64,000 nucleotides of DNA from Pseudoalteromonas arctica (GTDB lineage Bacteria > Pseudomonadota > Gammaproteobacteria > Enterobacterales > Alteromonadaceae), in assembly GCF_012927645.1 (NCBI RefSeq), contig NZ_JABBMT010000007.1, forward strand, positions 62,001-126,000. Direction: 5' to 3'. The position numbers were made by a program, and so were the translations under genes. The notes under the pieces are model-generated. The model was not told the origin of the DNA. It saw only the letters and a list, made by a program, of their open reading frames with translations, and made no database searches. Positions 8,682 through 18,171 of this stretch are shown here, piece after piece; within the stretch, counting starts at the first letter, position 1, and each line of letters starts with the position of its first letter.

Positions 8682-8699
8682 TGTAGGATATCTCTCACA
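8682..8699. promoter_or_regulatory. GacA/UvrY (BarA-UvrY) box upstream of csrB
   Basis: TGTAGGATATCTCTCACA is an 18-bp imperfect palindrome that fits the response-regulator site of UvrY/GacA (TGT-N12-ACA with AG/CT half-site positions, as in TGTGAGAGATCTCTTACA). It lies about 170 bp upstream of the proposed RNA start. Family knowledge: E. coli csrB is also activated from a distant upstream UvrY site. An 8-bp inverted repeat (TAAAACGC 8667-8674, GCGTTTTA 8717-8724) brackets the box. Confidence 0.7.
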
Positions 8700-8737
8700 G
8701 TGATATTTCCATAATGGCGTTTTATCCTAAATCAATG

Positions 8738-9379
8738 CTATTGAGCTGATTTAAACAGCAGTTCACCTTGTACATTGTTAAAAGTCAGTTGTTGTAAGTG
8801 CACAAAACCTTCACTGGCAAAAAATGCGGTGTGCTGCTCTTGAGTAACAAAAACTGCCATTCCTGAAGTATCATCATTACTTTGAACTAAATCATTCAAG
8901 CCTCGTAATAGATGACGTCCAAGGCCTTCACCATGGAAATGCGGATCAACGGCAATAAAGGCTAAAAAATAATAGTTTCCTTGTGCTGAAAGTGCATCAC
9001 GGATCGTTTGCTCTTTTTCAATTAATTGATTTGTTTGCAAGTAGCCGGCGCTAAGCATTAACTTTAAACGCCAGTGCCAATAGCGCTGTGCTTGCAGCTG
9101 ACTTGATGATTCGAAAACACACGCAACCGCTTTTAAACGATCATTCTTATATAAACCAATCAACGGCTGTTTTTCTTGCCAGAAAGTACTCAGCTCTTCA
9201 CGGATCAGAGCACGTAATTTTTTCTCATAAACCGCTTTATTCACCTCACTATAATTGAGCATTGGTTGCAATAGCGGATCATCATGATAAGCTTGATATA
9301 TTAAGCTCGCAGCAATACTGATATCTTCTGCAGCGATGTATTGAACTCGAAATGTCTCATTTTCACTCTCAACTGTCAT
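8738..9379 (-). CDS. GNAT-family N-acetyltransferase
   Basis: A 213-residue acetyltransferase. The acetyl-CoA loop appears as VDPHFHGEGLGRHLLRGL at about residues 148-165, after the strand YYFLAFIAV. The N-terminal half with IYQAYHDDPLLQPML resembles GNATs acting on small molecules. The substrate cannot be deduced. It lies just upstream of the csrB control region in the same orientation, separating csrB from syd relative to E. coli. Confidence 0.75.
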   Translation of the reverse strand: MTVESENETFRVQYIAAEDISIAASLIYQAYHDDPLLQPMLNYSEVNKAVYEKKLRALIREELSTFWQEKQPLIGLYKNDRLKAVACVFESSSQLQAQRYWHWRLKLMLSAGYLQTNQLIEKEQTIRDALSAQGNYYFLAFIAVDPHFHGEGLGRHLLRGLNDLVQSNDDTSGMAVFVTQEQHTAFFASEGFVHLQQLTFNNVQGELLFKSAQ

Positions 9380-9533
9380 AGCTAGTCCTTTTTATTTGTT
9401 TTGATTTTTTGTACATCAACAACTATAGGTATATTCCTATCTGCGTTAAAAGGCAAATTCAGCGGGTGTTAAACTCTCACAACCCATCATCAAGTTCTAT
9501 AATTGTTTTACCGTTATCATCAAGGAACATAAC

Positions 9534-9767
9534 ATGGATTGCACTAAGCACGATATCAATACCTTATTCCAGCAACTCGGTTTACCAAGTTCGGATGGCG
9601 AAATTGATACTTTTATTGCTACTCATTCACTACCTGCCACAACGCTCTTACAAGACGCTCCTTTTTGGGATCAAGCACAACAACATTTTATTGCTGAATC
9701 GCTAGCGCAAGATAGTGACTGGAGTGAAGTAATTGACGAGTTGGATGTACGTTTACGTCAGCAGTAA
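9534..9767 (+). CDS. DUF2789 family protein
   Basis: A 77-residue protein with the DUF2789 pattern: an N-terminal LFQQLGLPSSDGEIDTFI, then APFWDQAQQHFI and a C-terminal ESLAQDSDWSEVIDELDVRLR. It is a small helical family of unknown function in gammaproteobacteria. The start at 9534 has an AAGGA nine bases upstream. A longer overlapping frame at 9409-9705 shows no family features and is not a gene. Confidence 0.8.
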   Translation: MDCTKHDINTLFQQLGLPSSDGEIDTFIATHSLPATTLLQDAPFWDQAQQHFIAESLAQDSDWSEVIDELDVRLRQQ

Positions 9768-9855
9768 AAGTACTTGGCTACGGCCAATCACCTGTTATTA
9801 TACTCGGCGCAACACATCTTATGTTATGCCTTACTTTAAAGAGTTTAAAAATCGA

Positions 9856-10119
9856 ATGAATGCTGTTGTTTTTGATGCAATTAAAGCCCTTCTTGATGAA
9901 GGCAAAATTCCTACTGTAGCTTTAACTAAAAGTAAACTAACACAACCTATTCCATTGCCTGTTATTATTGCTGCTGTTAGCCAATATAAAAATAACCCTG
10001 ATTCTATCCATAATTTAGCCAAACAAGCTCAACAAAAAAGTGAAACTGTGGATAACTCAAGTCAACTTGATCGCATTGAAGCTAAACTAGATCGCTTACT
10101 TGCACTACTTGAAAAATAA
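9856..10119 (+). CDS. Small hypothetical protein with C-terminal coiled coil
   Basis: I do not recognise a named family. From the ATG at 9856 it is 87 residues; another ATG at 9826 would add ten residues. The N-terminal half (AIKALLDEGKIPTVALTKSKLTQPIPLPVIIAAVSQYK) has the look of a helix-turn-helix, similar in style to KfrA-type DNA-binding N-termini. The C-terminus SSQLDRIEAKLDRLLALLEK is a heptad-like coiled coil. A possible promoter (TTGGCT 9774-9779, TATACT 9799-9804, 19-bp spacer) precedes it. It lies 17 bp before the DUF2310 gene. Confidence 0.6.
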   Translation: MNAVVFDAIKALLDEGKIPTVALTKSKLTQPIPLPVIIAAVSQYKNNPDSIHNLAKQAQQKSETVDNSSQLDRIEAKLDRLLALLEK

Positions 10120-10136
10120 TAAATTAGAGATCCATT

Positions 10137-10910
10137 ATGTTTGTTATTGATTTAACGTTTGATTGTTACCAAGATACGACCCTTGAAAATGCCGAACAAG
10201 CGATAAACCGCTTAGTTAATGCACTGCGCTTTAATGGTCAAATAATGGGAGAAGAATTCCCAACAGTATTAAAAGATGGCTACTTTGTAACGCGTGTTAT
10301 GTGCCCTACTGATGATGCAATGCACCCGCTCAACAATAGTCCATTTGTAAAACACAGTATTGATAAATTACATAGCGCAGGATTGCTGGCACCAAAAGTA
10401 AAAGTCATCGGCCAAGATATTCACTCTAATGGTGCTGATGAATGTCATGAACCATCCAGCTATATTTTATATACAACCTATGTGCATACATGTAGTCCGC
10501 TGTATTGTGGTGATGACTTTTTACCCGTTCCGTTGTTTAAAATACCCGCTATTGCCAATGGTGATTATAAAACTTTAATAAAATGGCAAGAAGACTGGCA
10601 AGCTTGCGACCAAATTCAAATTAATGGTGCAACGCGTTGTGAATTTCCTGCATTAGATGAAATATCAAATATTTATAGCGATCTTTCGCGACGCGGTAAA
10701 GATATTGCCAAACGTGTTAGCTTTTTAACTAAAAAACCAGTTTATTATTATTTGTATCGGGTTGGTGGTAAAGACAAAACATCTGAGCTTGAACGCAAAT
10801 GCCCAGGTTGTAATAATGAGTGGAAGTTACCTGAATCATGGTTTGGCTTATTTGATTTTAGATGTGAACCATGTGGTTTAGTGTCTAATATATCGTGGGA
10901 TTTTCAGTAA
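10137..10910 (+). CDS. DUF2310 family zinc-ribbon protein
   Basis: A 257-residue protein whose C-terminus has two CxxC pairs (CPGC and CEPC, about residues 222-245) forming a zinc ribbon, as in the DUF2310 family described as possibly nucleic-acid binding. The body contains CSPLYCGDDFLPVPLF. The function is unknown. It follows the small coiled-coil gene by 17 bp, suggesting one transcript that ends at the hairpin at 10921. Confidence 0.75.
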   Translation: MFVIDLTFDCYQDTTLENAEQAINRLVNALRFNGQIMGEEFPTVLKDGYFVTRVMCPTDDAMHPLNNSPFVKHSIDKLHSAGLLAPKVKVIGQDIHSNGADECHEPSSYILYTTYVHTCSPLYCGDDFLPVPLFKIPAIANGDYKTLIKWQEDWQACDQIQINGATRCEFPALDEISNIYSDLSRRGKDIAKRVSFLTKKPVYYYLYRVGGKDKTSELERKCPGCNNEWKLPESWFGLFDFRCEPCGLVSNISWDFQ

Positions 10911-10920
10911 TAAAAACGAA

Positions 10921-10943
10921 AGGGAACTGCGGTTCCCTTTTTT
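10921..10943. terminator. Rho-independent terminator (DUF2310 gene / syd)
   Basis: AGGGAAC (10921-10927), loop TGCG and GTTCCCT (10932-10938) are followed by a T-run to 10943. An A-rich stretch on the other side also allows use by the convergent syd gene. Confidence 0.85.
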
Positions 10944-10950
10944 AGCATTA

Positions 10951-11490
10951 TTATATTTCAAGTGCCGCAATAAACTCCTCAAGATTAGCCGCTAAGACAT
11001 GATGCGGTTTCTTTCCTACATACTCCAAACATACTTCGCCTGAAGAAATTAATACTGATACTAATAAGTCGTCTTGATCCGTTAGGCCTATAAATACCGT
11101 TGGCTCTTGCTTAAGCTTACGCTTCATCAATACATGCCCGGTTATATTTTGCTGTAGTAAATCAAAATCATCTTCACTCCAAACTTGCAGTAACTCCACG
11201 CTATGTTGGTTTATTTTGGCTGTAATTGCGCCTGCGAAAAATGCGCCATAGTATTCATTCAGTGCTTCTGGAAATTCAACCTCAAGAGCTGCTGCTAAAT
11301 CAGTTAAAGAGCCTGTAGGACTGCGACGCGTCGCCTGCCACTGGATCATACCATTTGCATCCGCACTGCCAACCTCACAAGGGCTTGACCAATCACTGTC
11401 GTGCTCAATACATGGTAATAAATCTGTTTGCTCTAACTGGCGCTGGGCAAAATGTTGATGAAGTTGTTCTAATTCTTTAGCAATACTCAT
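10951..11490 (-). CDS. syd: SecY-interacting protein Syd
   Basis: A 179-residue protein from the ATG at 11490; E. coli Syd has 181. Conserved segments include LLQVWSEDDFDLLQQNITGHVLMKRKLKQ, PTVFIGL and the SGEVCLEYVG...HHVLAANLEEFIAAL C-terminus. Syd binds SecY on the cytoplasmic side and is thought to check faulty translocons. The frame extends further upstream but that part overlaps the divergent queF and is not conserved. Adjacent queF and nearby csrB/truC reproduce the E. coli neighbourhood. Confidence 0.92.
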   Translation of the reverse strand: MSIAKELEQLHQHFAQRQLEQTDLLPCIEHDSDWSSPCEVGSADANGMIQWQATRRSPTGSLTDLAAALEVEFPEALNEYYGAFFAGAITAKINQHSVELLQVWSEDDFDLLQQNITGHVLMKRKLKQEPTVFIGLTDQDDLLVSVLISSGEVCLEYVGKKPHHVLAANLEEFIAALEI

Positions 11491-11549
11491 ACTGTGAAAC
11501 TCATAAGCTTTAGGTATAATGGCGCTATTGTAACTATAAAAGACGTAAC

Positions 11550-12395
11550 ATGACAGATTACAGCAATTCACCTGAACTAAAAGGCAGCGTACTTGGCCAA
11601 TCAACCGAGTATGTAGATACCTACACACCGAGCTTATTGTTTCCGATCGCGCGTAAACTTAACCGCGATGATTTAAACATTGATGAAAGTGCCTTACCCT
11701 TTAAGGGTCAAGATCTTTGGACTGGCTATGAGCTGTCGTGGTTAAACGCAAAAGGTAAACCTGTGGTTGCCGTGGCCACCTTTGAATTTCCTTGTCAAAG
11801 TAGCCATATCATTGAATCAAAGTCTTTTAAGTTATATTTAAATAGCTTTAATCAAAGCCGTTTTGATTCAATTGATGACGTACAGGCTATTCTAACTGCG
11901 GATCTATCGACAGCAGTAGCAAAGCCCGTCAATGTTACTTTGTACAGCCCGAGTGATTATAACTGTTTACCCTGTACACCGTTGCCTGGTGAGTGCATTG
12001 ACGACTTAGACATTGAAATTGATAACTACCATTTGCATGCTAACTCTTTGCAAGCGGTCGCGACAAATACAGTGACTGAAACACTGCACAGTCACTTATT
12101 AAAATCTAATTGCTTGATCACCTCACAACCTGACTGGGCGAGTATTATTATTCGCTATACCGGTGAGCAAGTATGTAAAGAATCTTTATTGCGGTATTTG
12201 ATTTCTTTTCGTACTCATAATGAGTTTCATGAGCAATGTGTTGAGCGTATTTATTGTGACTTAATCACGCAATTGAAGATTAGCAAGCTTGAAGTTTATG
12301 CCCGTTACACCCGCCGTGGTGGCCTTGATATCAACCCATATAGATCCACAGATCACGATACAATACCATTTAACGTGAAAATAAACCGCCAATAA
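11550..12395 (+). CDS. queF: NADPH-dependent 7-cyano-7-deazaguanine reductase (long QueF)
   Basis: A 281-residue two-domain QueF that reduces preQ0 to preQ1 in queuosine biosynthesis. The N-terminal half contains [25 protein letters not shown], the substrate/NADPH motif of the family; the C-terminal half has [14 protein letters not shown], which carries the cysteine that forms the thioimide, and [23 protein letters not shown]. It is divergent from syd, as in E. coli. Confidence 0.95.
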   Translation: MTDYSNSPELKGSVLGQSTEYVDTYTPSLLFPIARKLNRDDLNIDESALPFKGQDLWTGYELSWLNAKGKPVVAVATFEFPCQSSHIIESKSFKLYLNSFNQSRFDSIDDVQAILTADLSTAVAKPVNVTLYSPSDYNCLPCTPLPGECIDDLDIEIDNYHLHANSLQAVATNTVTETLHSHLLKSNCLITSQPDWASIIIRYTGEQVCKESLLRYLISFRTHNEFHEQCVERIYCDLITQLKISKLEVYARYTRRGGLDINPYRSTDHDTIPFNVKINRQ

Positions 12396-12423
12396 TAGGT
12401 ATTTATTGCCTATACGCCGCACC

Positions 12424-12588
12424 CTAAGGTAGAATAATTTTAATGATATTATCAGCGTCTAACATTCGCCATTCTGATGCGCTTGCATTACTCATTACAT
12501 CACTGACTGTTGGTTGTTCAAGCGTGTTTGCCACGCTTGTTTGACTCAAGATTAACGCAACAGCAGCTAAACATGACTTGTTCAACAT
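12424..12588 (-). pseudogene. Truncated periplasmic peptidyl-prolyl isomerase-like remnant
   Basis: A 54-codon ORF begins at an ATG 10 bp after the tamB stop, with GGAA upstream. It has a signal peptide (MLNKSCLAAVALILSQTSVA) and then SASEWRMLDADNIIKIILP before a TAG. The SEWR..D..N.....LP pattern is how periplasmic cyclophilins of marine gammaproteobacteria start their mature domain; the catalytic cyclophilin fold that should follow is absent. I read it as a gene cut short between tamB and the convergent queF. It could instead be a genuine 54-residue secreted peptide. Confidence 0.45.
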
Positions 12589-12598
12589 ATCATTTCCA

Positions 12599-15500
12599 TT
12601 AATCTAGATCGAATTTATAAAGAATATCAACATTTTGATACAGGCCACTGGTGATCTCAATGTATAACTGCGACAGTAACTGATAGCGAACTGCCACTTC
12701 ACTGAGAGAGTCAAAAATCCCCACACTGTATTTCACTTGAATACCTGGCGCAACGTAACCTGAAATTTCAACTTTGGTCTCTTCGCCGCTACCTTTAGAG
12801 CTCAAACTCACATCAGATAAACCAAACGTTTCACCAACTTTAGAAACCATTCCTTCGCTGCGACTCACCCCTTGCGATAGTAACAGCTGAGTTAACATCG
12901 CATCTGTTGAGCTATCGCCTTCACCTAATGGTTGACCATTTAACAAGTAGGCGAGTGATTGTGCTTGATCCATTGCAGGCTCCGAAAACACTTTGAATAC
13001 AGGCTGATCGATATTGCCAGTTAAAGTGATCCCGGCAATAACATCATTAGCAGTATAGGCTGGATTACGGATCGCTTTAATATTTAAGTACGGCTTATCA
13101 ATTGGCCCACTAAAACCAATTTGTCCGGTGCGTATTATCAAATCTTGACCAAATGAACGATAAGTCCCTTGTCGTAAGTTCAATTCACCGGTGGTGATCA
13201 TTGGCGTTTGTTGATCCATTTTAATCGCTAAATCACCTTCAATTTTTGACTCCAGACCAAAAGACTTTATACGTACATCGTTTTCAACAATTAGCTTTAA
13301 GTTTATATCGTAATCAAAAGGCACAGCTTGCGTTTGCTTAGTCTGCTTATCAATAATAATCTCATCATCACTGACTCGCACAGCGCCTTCTGGTAACTCT
13401 TCGATTTCTATTCGACCATACGGAAGCACTACTTGCCCTGCTAGTTTAAAAGCATTATCAACTAAACTTATTTTTAAGTCTGGGGAAATTTTAAAGATCA
13501 CTCCTTGCTGCGCACGCACGTAAAACTGTTTACCAAGTACCGCTAAATTAATGCCAGGCTGAGATCCGTGCCAATCAATATCACCTGTCAGTGCTAAGTC
13601 ACCGCCCTCAGCGTCTTTTAACTTACCTTCTAAGGTGGCTTTGGTTTTATCAAATGCGATACTAATATGTGAATCCACAATCGCGACGGGAAGTTGCTCG
13701 CCTTGTAAATTAACATCGGCCACCTCAAGCTCACCATTTAACAATGGTGCACTGAGCGTGCCAGCTAAGGCAACTTGCCCGCTAATACTGCCTTTTAATT
13801 GATCTAGAGTACCCATAAAAGGCTGTAAATCGGTTAATAAAATCTTATCAATTATAAGTTGACCACCAAGCAATTGCTGACCAGTTAAATCTTCAGTATT
13901 GAGATCAGCACTAATATTACCAATCACACTAGAGCTTAAACTAGCCTGCAATTGTGCATTTTGTTGATCCGCTGTGGCGTTAAGTGACAATGTTTCTATT
14001 GGTAGACGATAGCGTTGATCTTCATTTATTAGCGTAGCCGCCAAATCATGTGAGCTAATTGCTGCTGTTAATGTTTGTAATTGAGTGTTTTGCCAAGTCG
14101 CATTTAGTTGGCCGTTCAAGCCCCCTTCGGTAATAATATTCTCAGGTAATAAATGTTTTATTTCGGCTAGATCAAAATTATCCAGTTGCGCTTTAAACTG
14201 ACCTTGTTGGTTAGTTTGGCTAAGCTGCTCAACGCAAAGCTTGCTATTGTCACTTTTCCAACAATGTTGCTGCACCAAAAAATCACCATTGTCGATATTA
14301 AATTCAATTGCAACCGCAGGTTGTGTGCTAACACGAATAACATTATCAGTAAGCAGTACATCACTGACACGGCCTTGCCATACTTGATTAATAAATTTAC
14401 CAGCAACTTCAAATTGTGCTTCTCCATCAGCGCTATCTAAATTAAGTTGTAGTTGATGATCGGCTTTATCACCTGCAGCTGCAATGGTAAAACTGTTGAT
14501 ATGACGACCAGATACGCTCGCATCTGTGAGTTTTAAACTCACATTGGTTTGCCAATCAGCGGCATAATTAAAGTCTGTTTTGAGCGCTAAATGTTCAATC
14601 GCAATATCAGCAAAGCTTAACTGACTAATGCCAACATCTAAATTGACTATCGGCTCCAACCGTTGCCCAGTTATCGCAAGCTTACCTTTGCCAACACCGG
14701 TAAATTCGAGTTCATTTTGTTGCGCTTTATTTAACTGTAACAGCCCTTTAATATTCCACTGCTTAGTAATATCACCAGATAATGTAAGTTTATTTTCGCC
14801 ACTGGCAAGCTCAAACTTATCAATACTTGCATACAATGAGTTATTTAAATCAAAGTCTGAGACAAAGCTAAATGGTAAATCGTTCAGCGCACCAGTTAGC
14901 TGAGTATTGCTCATTTTCAACTGCCATTGCTGTTGCTCAGCACTGAAAACACCATTAAATTGCCCTGAAAGATCACTCGTTAGCGCATCTGTTAGGTACT
15001 GGGCTTTCAAGTGACTTAGTTGCCCCGAAAATTCACTGTGAATACCTTTATCCCAACGCGCAGACGCTGTAATAGTGGCTTTACTCTCGTTAGCTAACAA
15101 TGACAATTCATCAACCTGGAGCTGGGTTAAGCCACCTTTAAGAGAGGATTTTAGCTGTACCTTAGGGTATGCCGCCAACTGACTTTGTGCTATTAGCTGT
15201 AACTTATAATCATCAGCATTACCTTCGCCGGTTAACTGCACATCACTGATCTCTAAAGCGTTATTATCTACTTCAAGCTGCCACTGAGTAATATTTGCAT
15301 TAACTGAAAAAGGAAAGTTTACCGATTTTAAATCTGCGTTTATTTTTGCACTTAACGGATATTGCCCTTGGGTGATTACATCAAGTTGCAAATCGTGTAA
15401 ATCACCATCCACAGCTAAACTTAGCTGATGCTCTGGATTGTTAATAATTACTTTTGCCGTAACCGGCGTGTCATCAACTAAAGATGCTTTTAATTCGCTA

Positions 15501-16282
15501 CTCAAGTGCCATTGCAAATAATCAGCACTGAATGAAGGTAATATCAGTTGGCTTTTTGCAATTGACAAAGCACCTTTAATATCTGTAATTTCATGACTTT
15601 GCTCACCTTGTACAATCGTTACTTTCGATATCAGTAATTGCTCAAGTGTTGCTGCTAGTGGCGAGCTAAAATGGATGTCAGGTAACGCCGCAAGTGCAAT
15701 TAGTGGTTCGCTAGGAGGTGATTGAGTCTCTTTGAGCAACACATCAACTTGAGCAATTGAGAGTGAGTTTAACGTCACGAGAGATTGTTTTGCCGAGGCT
15801 GACAGCGCAAATTTTTTCACTGTGACATCAGCGCTGGAATGAGTAAGTTTAAATGATGCAATTGCGATACGTTTAATCGAAATTGCTATGGGTAGACTGA
15901 TTTCATCAGTACTGCTCGTAACTGGGTGCTCTGGAACAATCGCTTCATCAGTTAAGTCTTGCGCTGTATCTGGCAATACCAGTGCCATGCTTTGCGCACT
16001 TATATTTTCGATGCAAATACCTTCACATCTCCACCAATATAGATCGAGCTTTAGGTTTTTAGCATTAAAATCTAAGTCACCTTTTTTAAACCGCACATCA
16101 AAAGGATCGTTATATAAGAAACGACCATTGCTAATATCTATATGTAGGCCATCAACAAGTTTGTTTGCGGTATAGGCAATTAACTGATTCCCAGGGGATG
16201 TAAATAATAAACAAAATACCAGCACGAATACCGAGGCAAGAAACACTGTGAGTGCGGTGATAATTTTTTTCATTCTTGACAT
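12599..16282 (-). CDS. tamB: Translocation and assembly module subunit TamB
   Basis: A 1227-residue inner-membrane-anchored AsmA-like protein (E. coli TamB 1259). One N-terminal transmembrane helix (about residues 5-27) is followed by a long beta-rich periplasmic body and the DUF490 C-terminal domain: PYGRIEIEELP, the TGNIDQPVFKVFSEPAMDQAQSLAYLLNGQ segment and the final YQLLSQLYIEITSGLYQNVDILYKFDLD. TamB spans the periplasm and is implicated in phospholipid transport and outer-membrane assembly with TamA. The ATG overlaps the tamA stop (TAATG), so the two are translationally coupled. Confidence 0.93.
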   Translation of the reverse strand: MSRMKKIITALTVFLASVFVLVFCLLFTSPGNQLIAYTANKLVDGLHIDISNGRFLYNDPFDVRFKKGDLDFNAKNLKLDLYWWRCEGICIENISAQSMALVLPDTAQDLTDEAIVPEHPVTSSTDEISLPIAISIKRIAIASFKLTHSSADVTVKKFALSASAKQSLVTLNSLSIAQVDVLLKETQSPPSEPLIALAALPDIHFSSPLAATLEQLLISKVTIVQGEQSHEITDIKGALSIAKSQLILPSFSADYLQWHLSSELKASLVDDTPVTAKVIINNPEHQLSLAVDGDLHDLQLDVITQGQYPLSAKINADLKSVNFPFSVNANITQWQLEVDNNALEISDVQLTGEGNADDYKLQLIAQSQLAAYPKVQLKSSLKGGLTQLQVDELSLLANESKATITASARWDKGIHSEFSGQLSHLKAQYLTDALTSDLSGQFNGVFSAEQQQWQLKMSNTQLTGALNDLPFSFVSDFDLNNSLYASIDKFELASGENKLTLSGDITKQWNIKGLLQLNKAQQNELEFTGVGKGKLAITGQRLEPIVNLDVGISQLSFADIAIEHLALKTDFNYAADWQTNVSLKLTDASVSGRHINSFTIAAAGDKADHQLQLNLDSADGEAQFEVAGKFINQVWQGRVSDVLLTDNVIRVSTQPAVAIEFNIDNGDFLVQQHCWKSDNSKLCVEQLSQTNQQGQFKAQLDNFDLAEIKHLLPENIITEGGLNGQLNATWQNTQLQTLTAAISSHDLAATLINEDQRYRLPIETLSLNATADQQNAQLQASLSSSVIGNISADLNTEDLTGQQLLGGQLIIDKILLTDLQPFMGTLDQLKGSISGQVALAGTLSAPLLNGELEVADVNLQGEQLPVAIVDSHISIAFDKTKATLEGKLKDAEGGDLALTGDIDWHGSQPGINLAVLGKQFYVRAQQGVIFKISPDLKISLVDNAFKLAGQVVLPYGRIEIEELPEGAVRVSDDEIIIDKQTKQTQAVPFDYDINLKLIVENDVRIKSFGLESKIEGDLAIKMDQQTPMITTGELNLRQGTYRSFGQDLIIRTGQIGFSGPIDKPYLNIKAIRNPAYTANDVIAGITLTGNIDQPVFKVFSEPAMDQAQSLAYLLNGQPLGEGDSSTDAMLTQLLLSQGVSRSEGMVSKVGETFGLSDVSLSSKGSGEETKVEISGYVAPGIQVKYSVGIFDSLSEVAVRYQLLSQLYIEITSGLYQNVDILYKFDLD

Positions 16283-18009
16283 TAAATTTCAGGCCCTATG
16301 GTAATACTTAATCGTGTACTGTTACTTTCTTTAGTGAGTCCCCACGCGTGATCAATTCTCACAGGACCTACAGGTGTTAAATAACGAATACCAAACCCAG
16401 CCCCCACTTCTACACGGTCAGTAAAGTCATTGGTTGCTGTACCGCTATCTACAAATAAGGCTGCTCGCCAACTTTCTGCAAACTGGTAATTATATTCAAC
16501 TGTACCTGTGATTAAATATTTACCACCAATCAAACGACCGGCTTCATCTTCAGGTGATATTGATTGATATGCAAAACCACGTACGCTTTGATCACCACCT
16601 GCATAAAAACGCAGTGAAAATGGTACGTTATCAATATCATCAACTAACATTGCACCAATATTTGCTTTTAAAAAAATTAAATGTCGGTCAAAGTATGTTT
16701 GCAACCACGCATTTTGTATCTGCATTCTGACGATATTAGTAGTTGAAAACATGTCCTTTAAGCCAAACTCAGCAGATAATAACCATTGGTAGCCTGATGA
16801 TGGTGTAGTACCGCCCTCGGTAACTTTTTTAGCGTAACTGAGCCCGGGCATTAACATTTTTGAGCTTTGCTCTGCATCGCCAATTCGGTATGTTTCTCGG
16901 TCGCGGCGTAAAAAAGCGGTACGAACCCAGTTATCATCAGTCAACCATTGGCGTTGTAGTTGCCCTGTAAGGATTTTACTGTATACGTCGTTAGTTAATT
17001 CATCTTCTAACTTGTAACCGACAGAAAAACGCCATAAGTCATCATTTGGATTATCAACAGGGACTGTGTAACCAAGTGAAATATCTTGCTGACGCTGTGA
17101 TACATTTAAGTTACTTTCAAGGTAGTGACCATTTTCAGTGAGCCAAGGTTTGGACCATTTAAAACGCACTTTGGGACCCAGATCTGTACTGTAGCCACCG
17201 CCTATTTCATAACTATTGGCTGGTCTGTGTAGCACGTCAACTTTAATAGGCACTTGCTTATTTGCACGATTAGAAATATCAGCATAAACACGTACGCTGG
17301 AAAAATAAGGAGTAGTTGAAAGCGCTAAGTTATACTCAGATACCAAGGTTGCTTTATAAGCTTCACCTTGTTTAAATTTTGCAATAGATCGAATGTATTT
17401 TTCAGCTCGAGTTTCTTCACCTAAAACTAACTCACCAAATTGATAACGAACACCGGTGTCGATCGTTAAGATCACTTCAGCACTGTTATTTTTTAATGAA
17501 ATTGCGAGTTGGTGTGCTAGCCATTTAACATCAAAATATCCTAACTCAAGCAATTGTCCTTCAATTTTTTTACGTGCCGCATCATAGTCACTGTGATTTA
17601 AAATATCACCTTGCTGCAAATTAATAGTGTTGATGCTATGTTGGAGTAGGGGGTCATCTTTACCATCACCTTGAACAGTGATACGTACGTCTGCAATGCG
17701 TGTTACGGGTCCACGCTCAATAGTAGCCACTAAGGTTTGTGTTTTATTATGATAATTTAACTTAATTGTCGGTTTATAATAACCAAGTGCTTTTAAACTA
17801 CTCGCCACTTGTTTTTTTGCGTGACTTAACAAAGTACTGGTTGCATTGTCACCTTCTAATTGTTTTAAGTACAGCGCAACATTTTTTTCAAGATCGCCCT
17901 TAATACCATTAATTTCATAACTAGCTACCACTTGCGCAGTTGCAAAGACATGAAACGAAAACAACAAAAATAAACCAAGCGCAAAGCGAGTTAATATCCA
18001 ACTAGACAA
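16282..18009 (-). CDS. tamA: Translocation and assembly module subunit TamA (BamA-like outer-membrane protein)
   Basis: A 575-residue Omp85 protein with a signal peptide (LGLFLLFSFHVFATA), three POTRA-type domains to about residue 260, and a 16-strand barrel containing the GGDQSVRGFAYQSISP motif (VRGF/Y lid-lock) and the C-terminal strand ending RLSITIGPEI. The start is TTG at 18009: AAGGAG lies 5 nt upstream and no ATG occurs near the signal peptide. It works with TamB. The gene is 162 bp from the divergent rraB. Confidence 0.92.
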   Translation of the reverse strand: MSSWILTRFALGLFLLFSFHVFATAQVVASYEINGIKGDLEKNVALYLKQLEGDNATSTLLSHAKKQVASSLKALGYYKPTIKLNYHNKTQTLVATIERGPVTRIADVRITVQGDGKDDPLLQHSINTINLQQGDILNHSDYDAARKKIEGQLLELGYFDVKWLAHQLAISLKNNSAEVILTIDTGVRYQFGELVLGEETRAEKYIRSIAKFKQGEAYKATLVSEYNLALSTTPYFSSVRVYADISNRANKQVPIKVDVLHRPANSYEIGGGYSTDLGPKVRFKWSKPWLTENGHYLESNLNVSQRQQDISLGYTVPVDNPNDDLWRFSVGYKLEDELTNDVYSKILTGQLQRQWLTDDNWVRTAFLRRDRETYRIGDAEQSSKMLMPGLSYAKKVTEGGTTPSSGYQWLLSAEFGLKDMFSTTNIVRMQIQNAWLQTYFDRHLIFLKANIGAMLVDDIDNVPFSLRFYAGGDQSVRGFAYQSISPEDEAGRLIGGKYLITGTVEYNYQFAESWRAALFVDSGTATNDFTDRVEVGAGFGIRYLTPVGPVRIDHAWGLTKESNSTRLSITIGPEI

Positions 18010-18171
18010 GTAATCTCCTTACTTAAAAACAATCTACCGATAAGAACTGAAATAGTACCATATAGAAGTCATTTCACGCAGTAACTCAAATGTGAAAATT
18101 AGTACGCTTATCGGCATTAATTTGGTTACAATAGCGCATACTAATTTGAAATAATTTTATTGAGTTTTTAA

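Noticed and set aside
9409..9705. 98-codon ORF overlapping the DUF2789 gene
   Set aside because: Low-complexity, no ribosome binding site, and the overlapping DUF2789 frame has clear family motifs.
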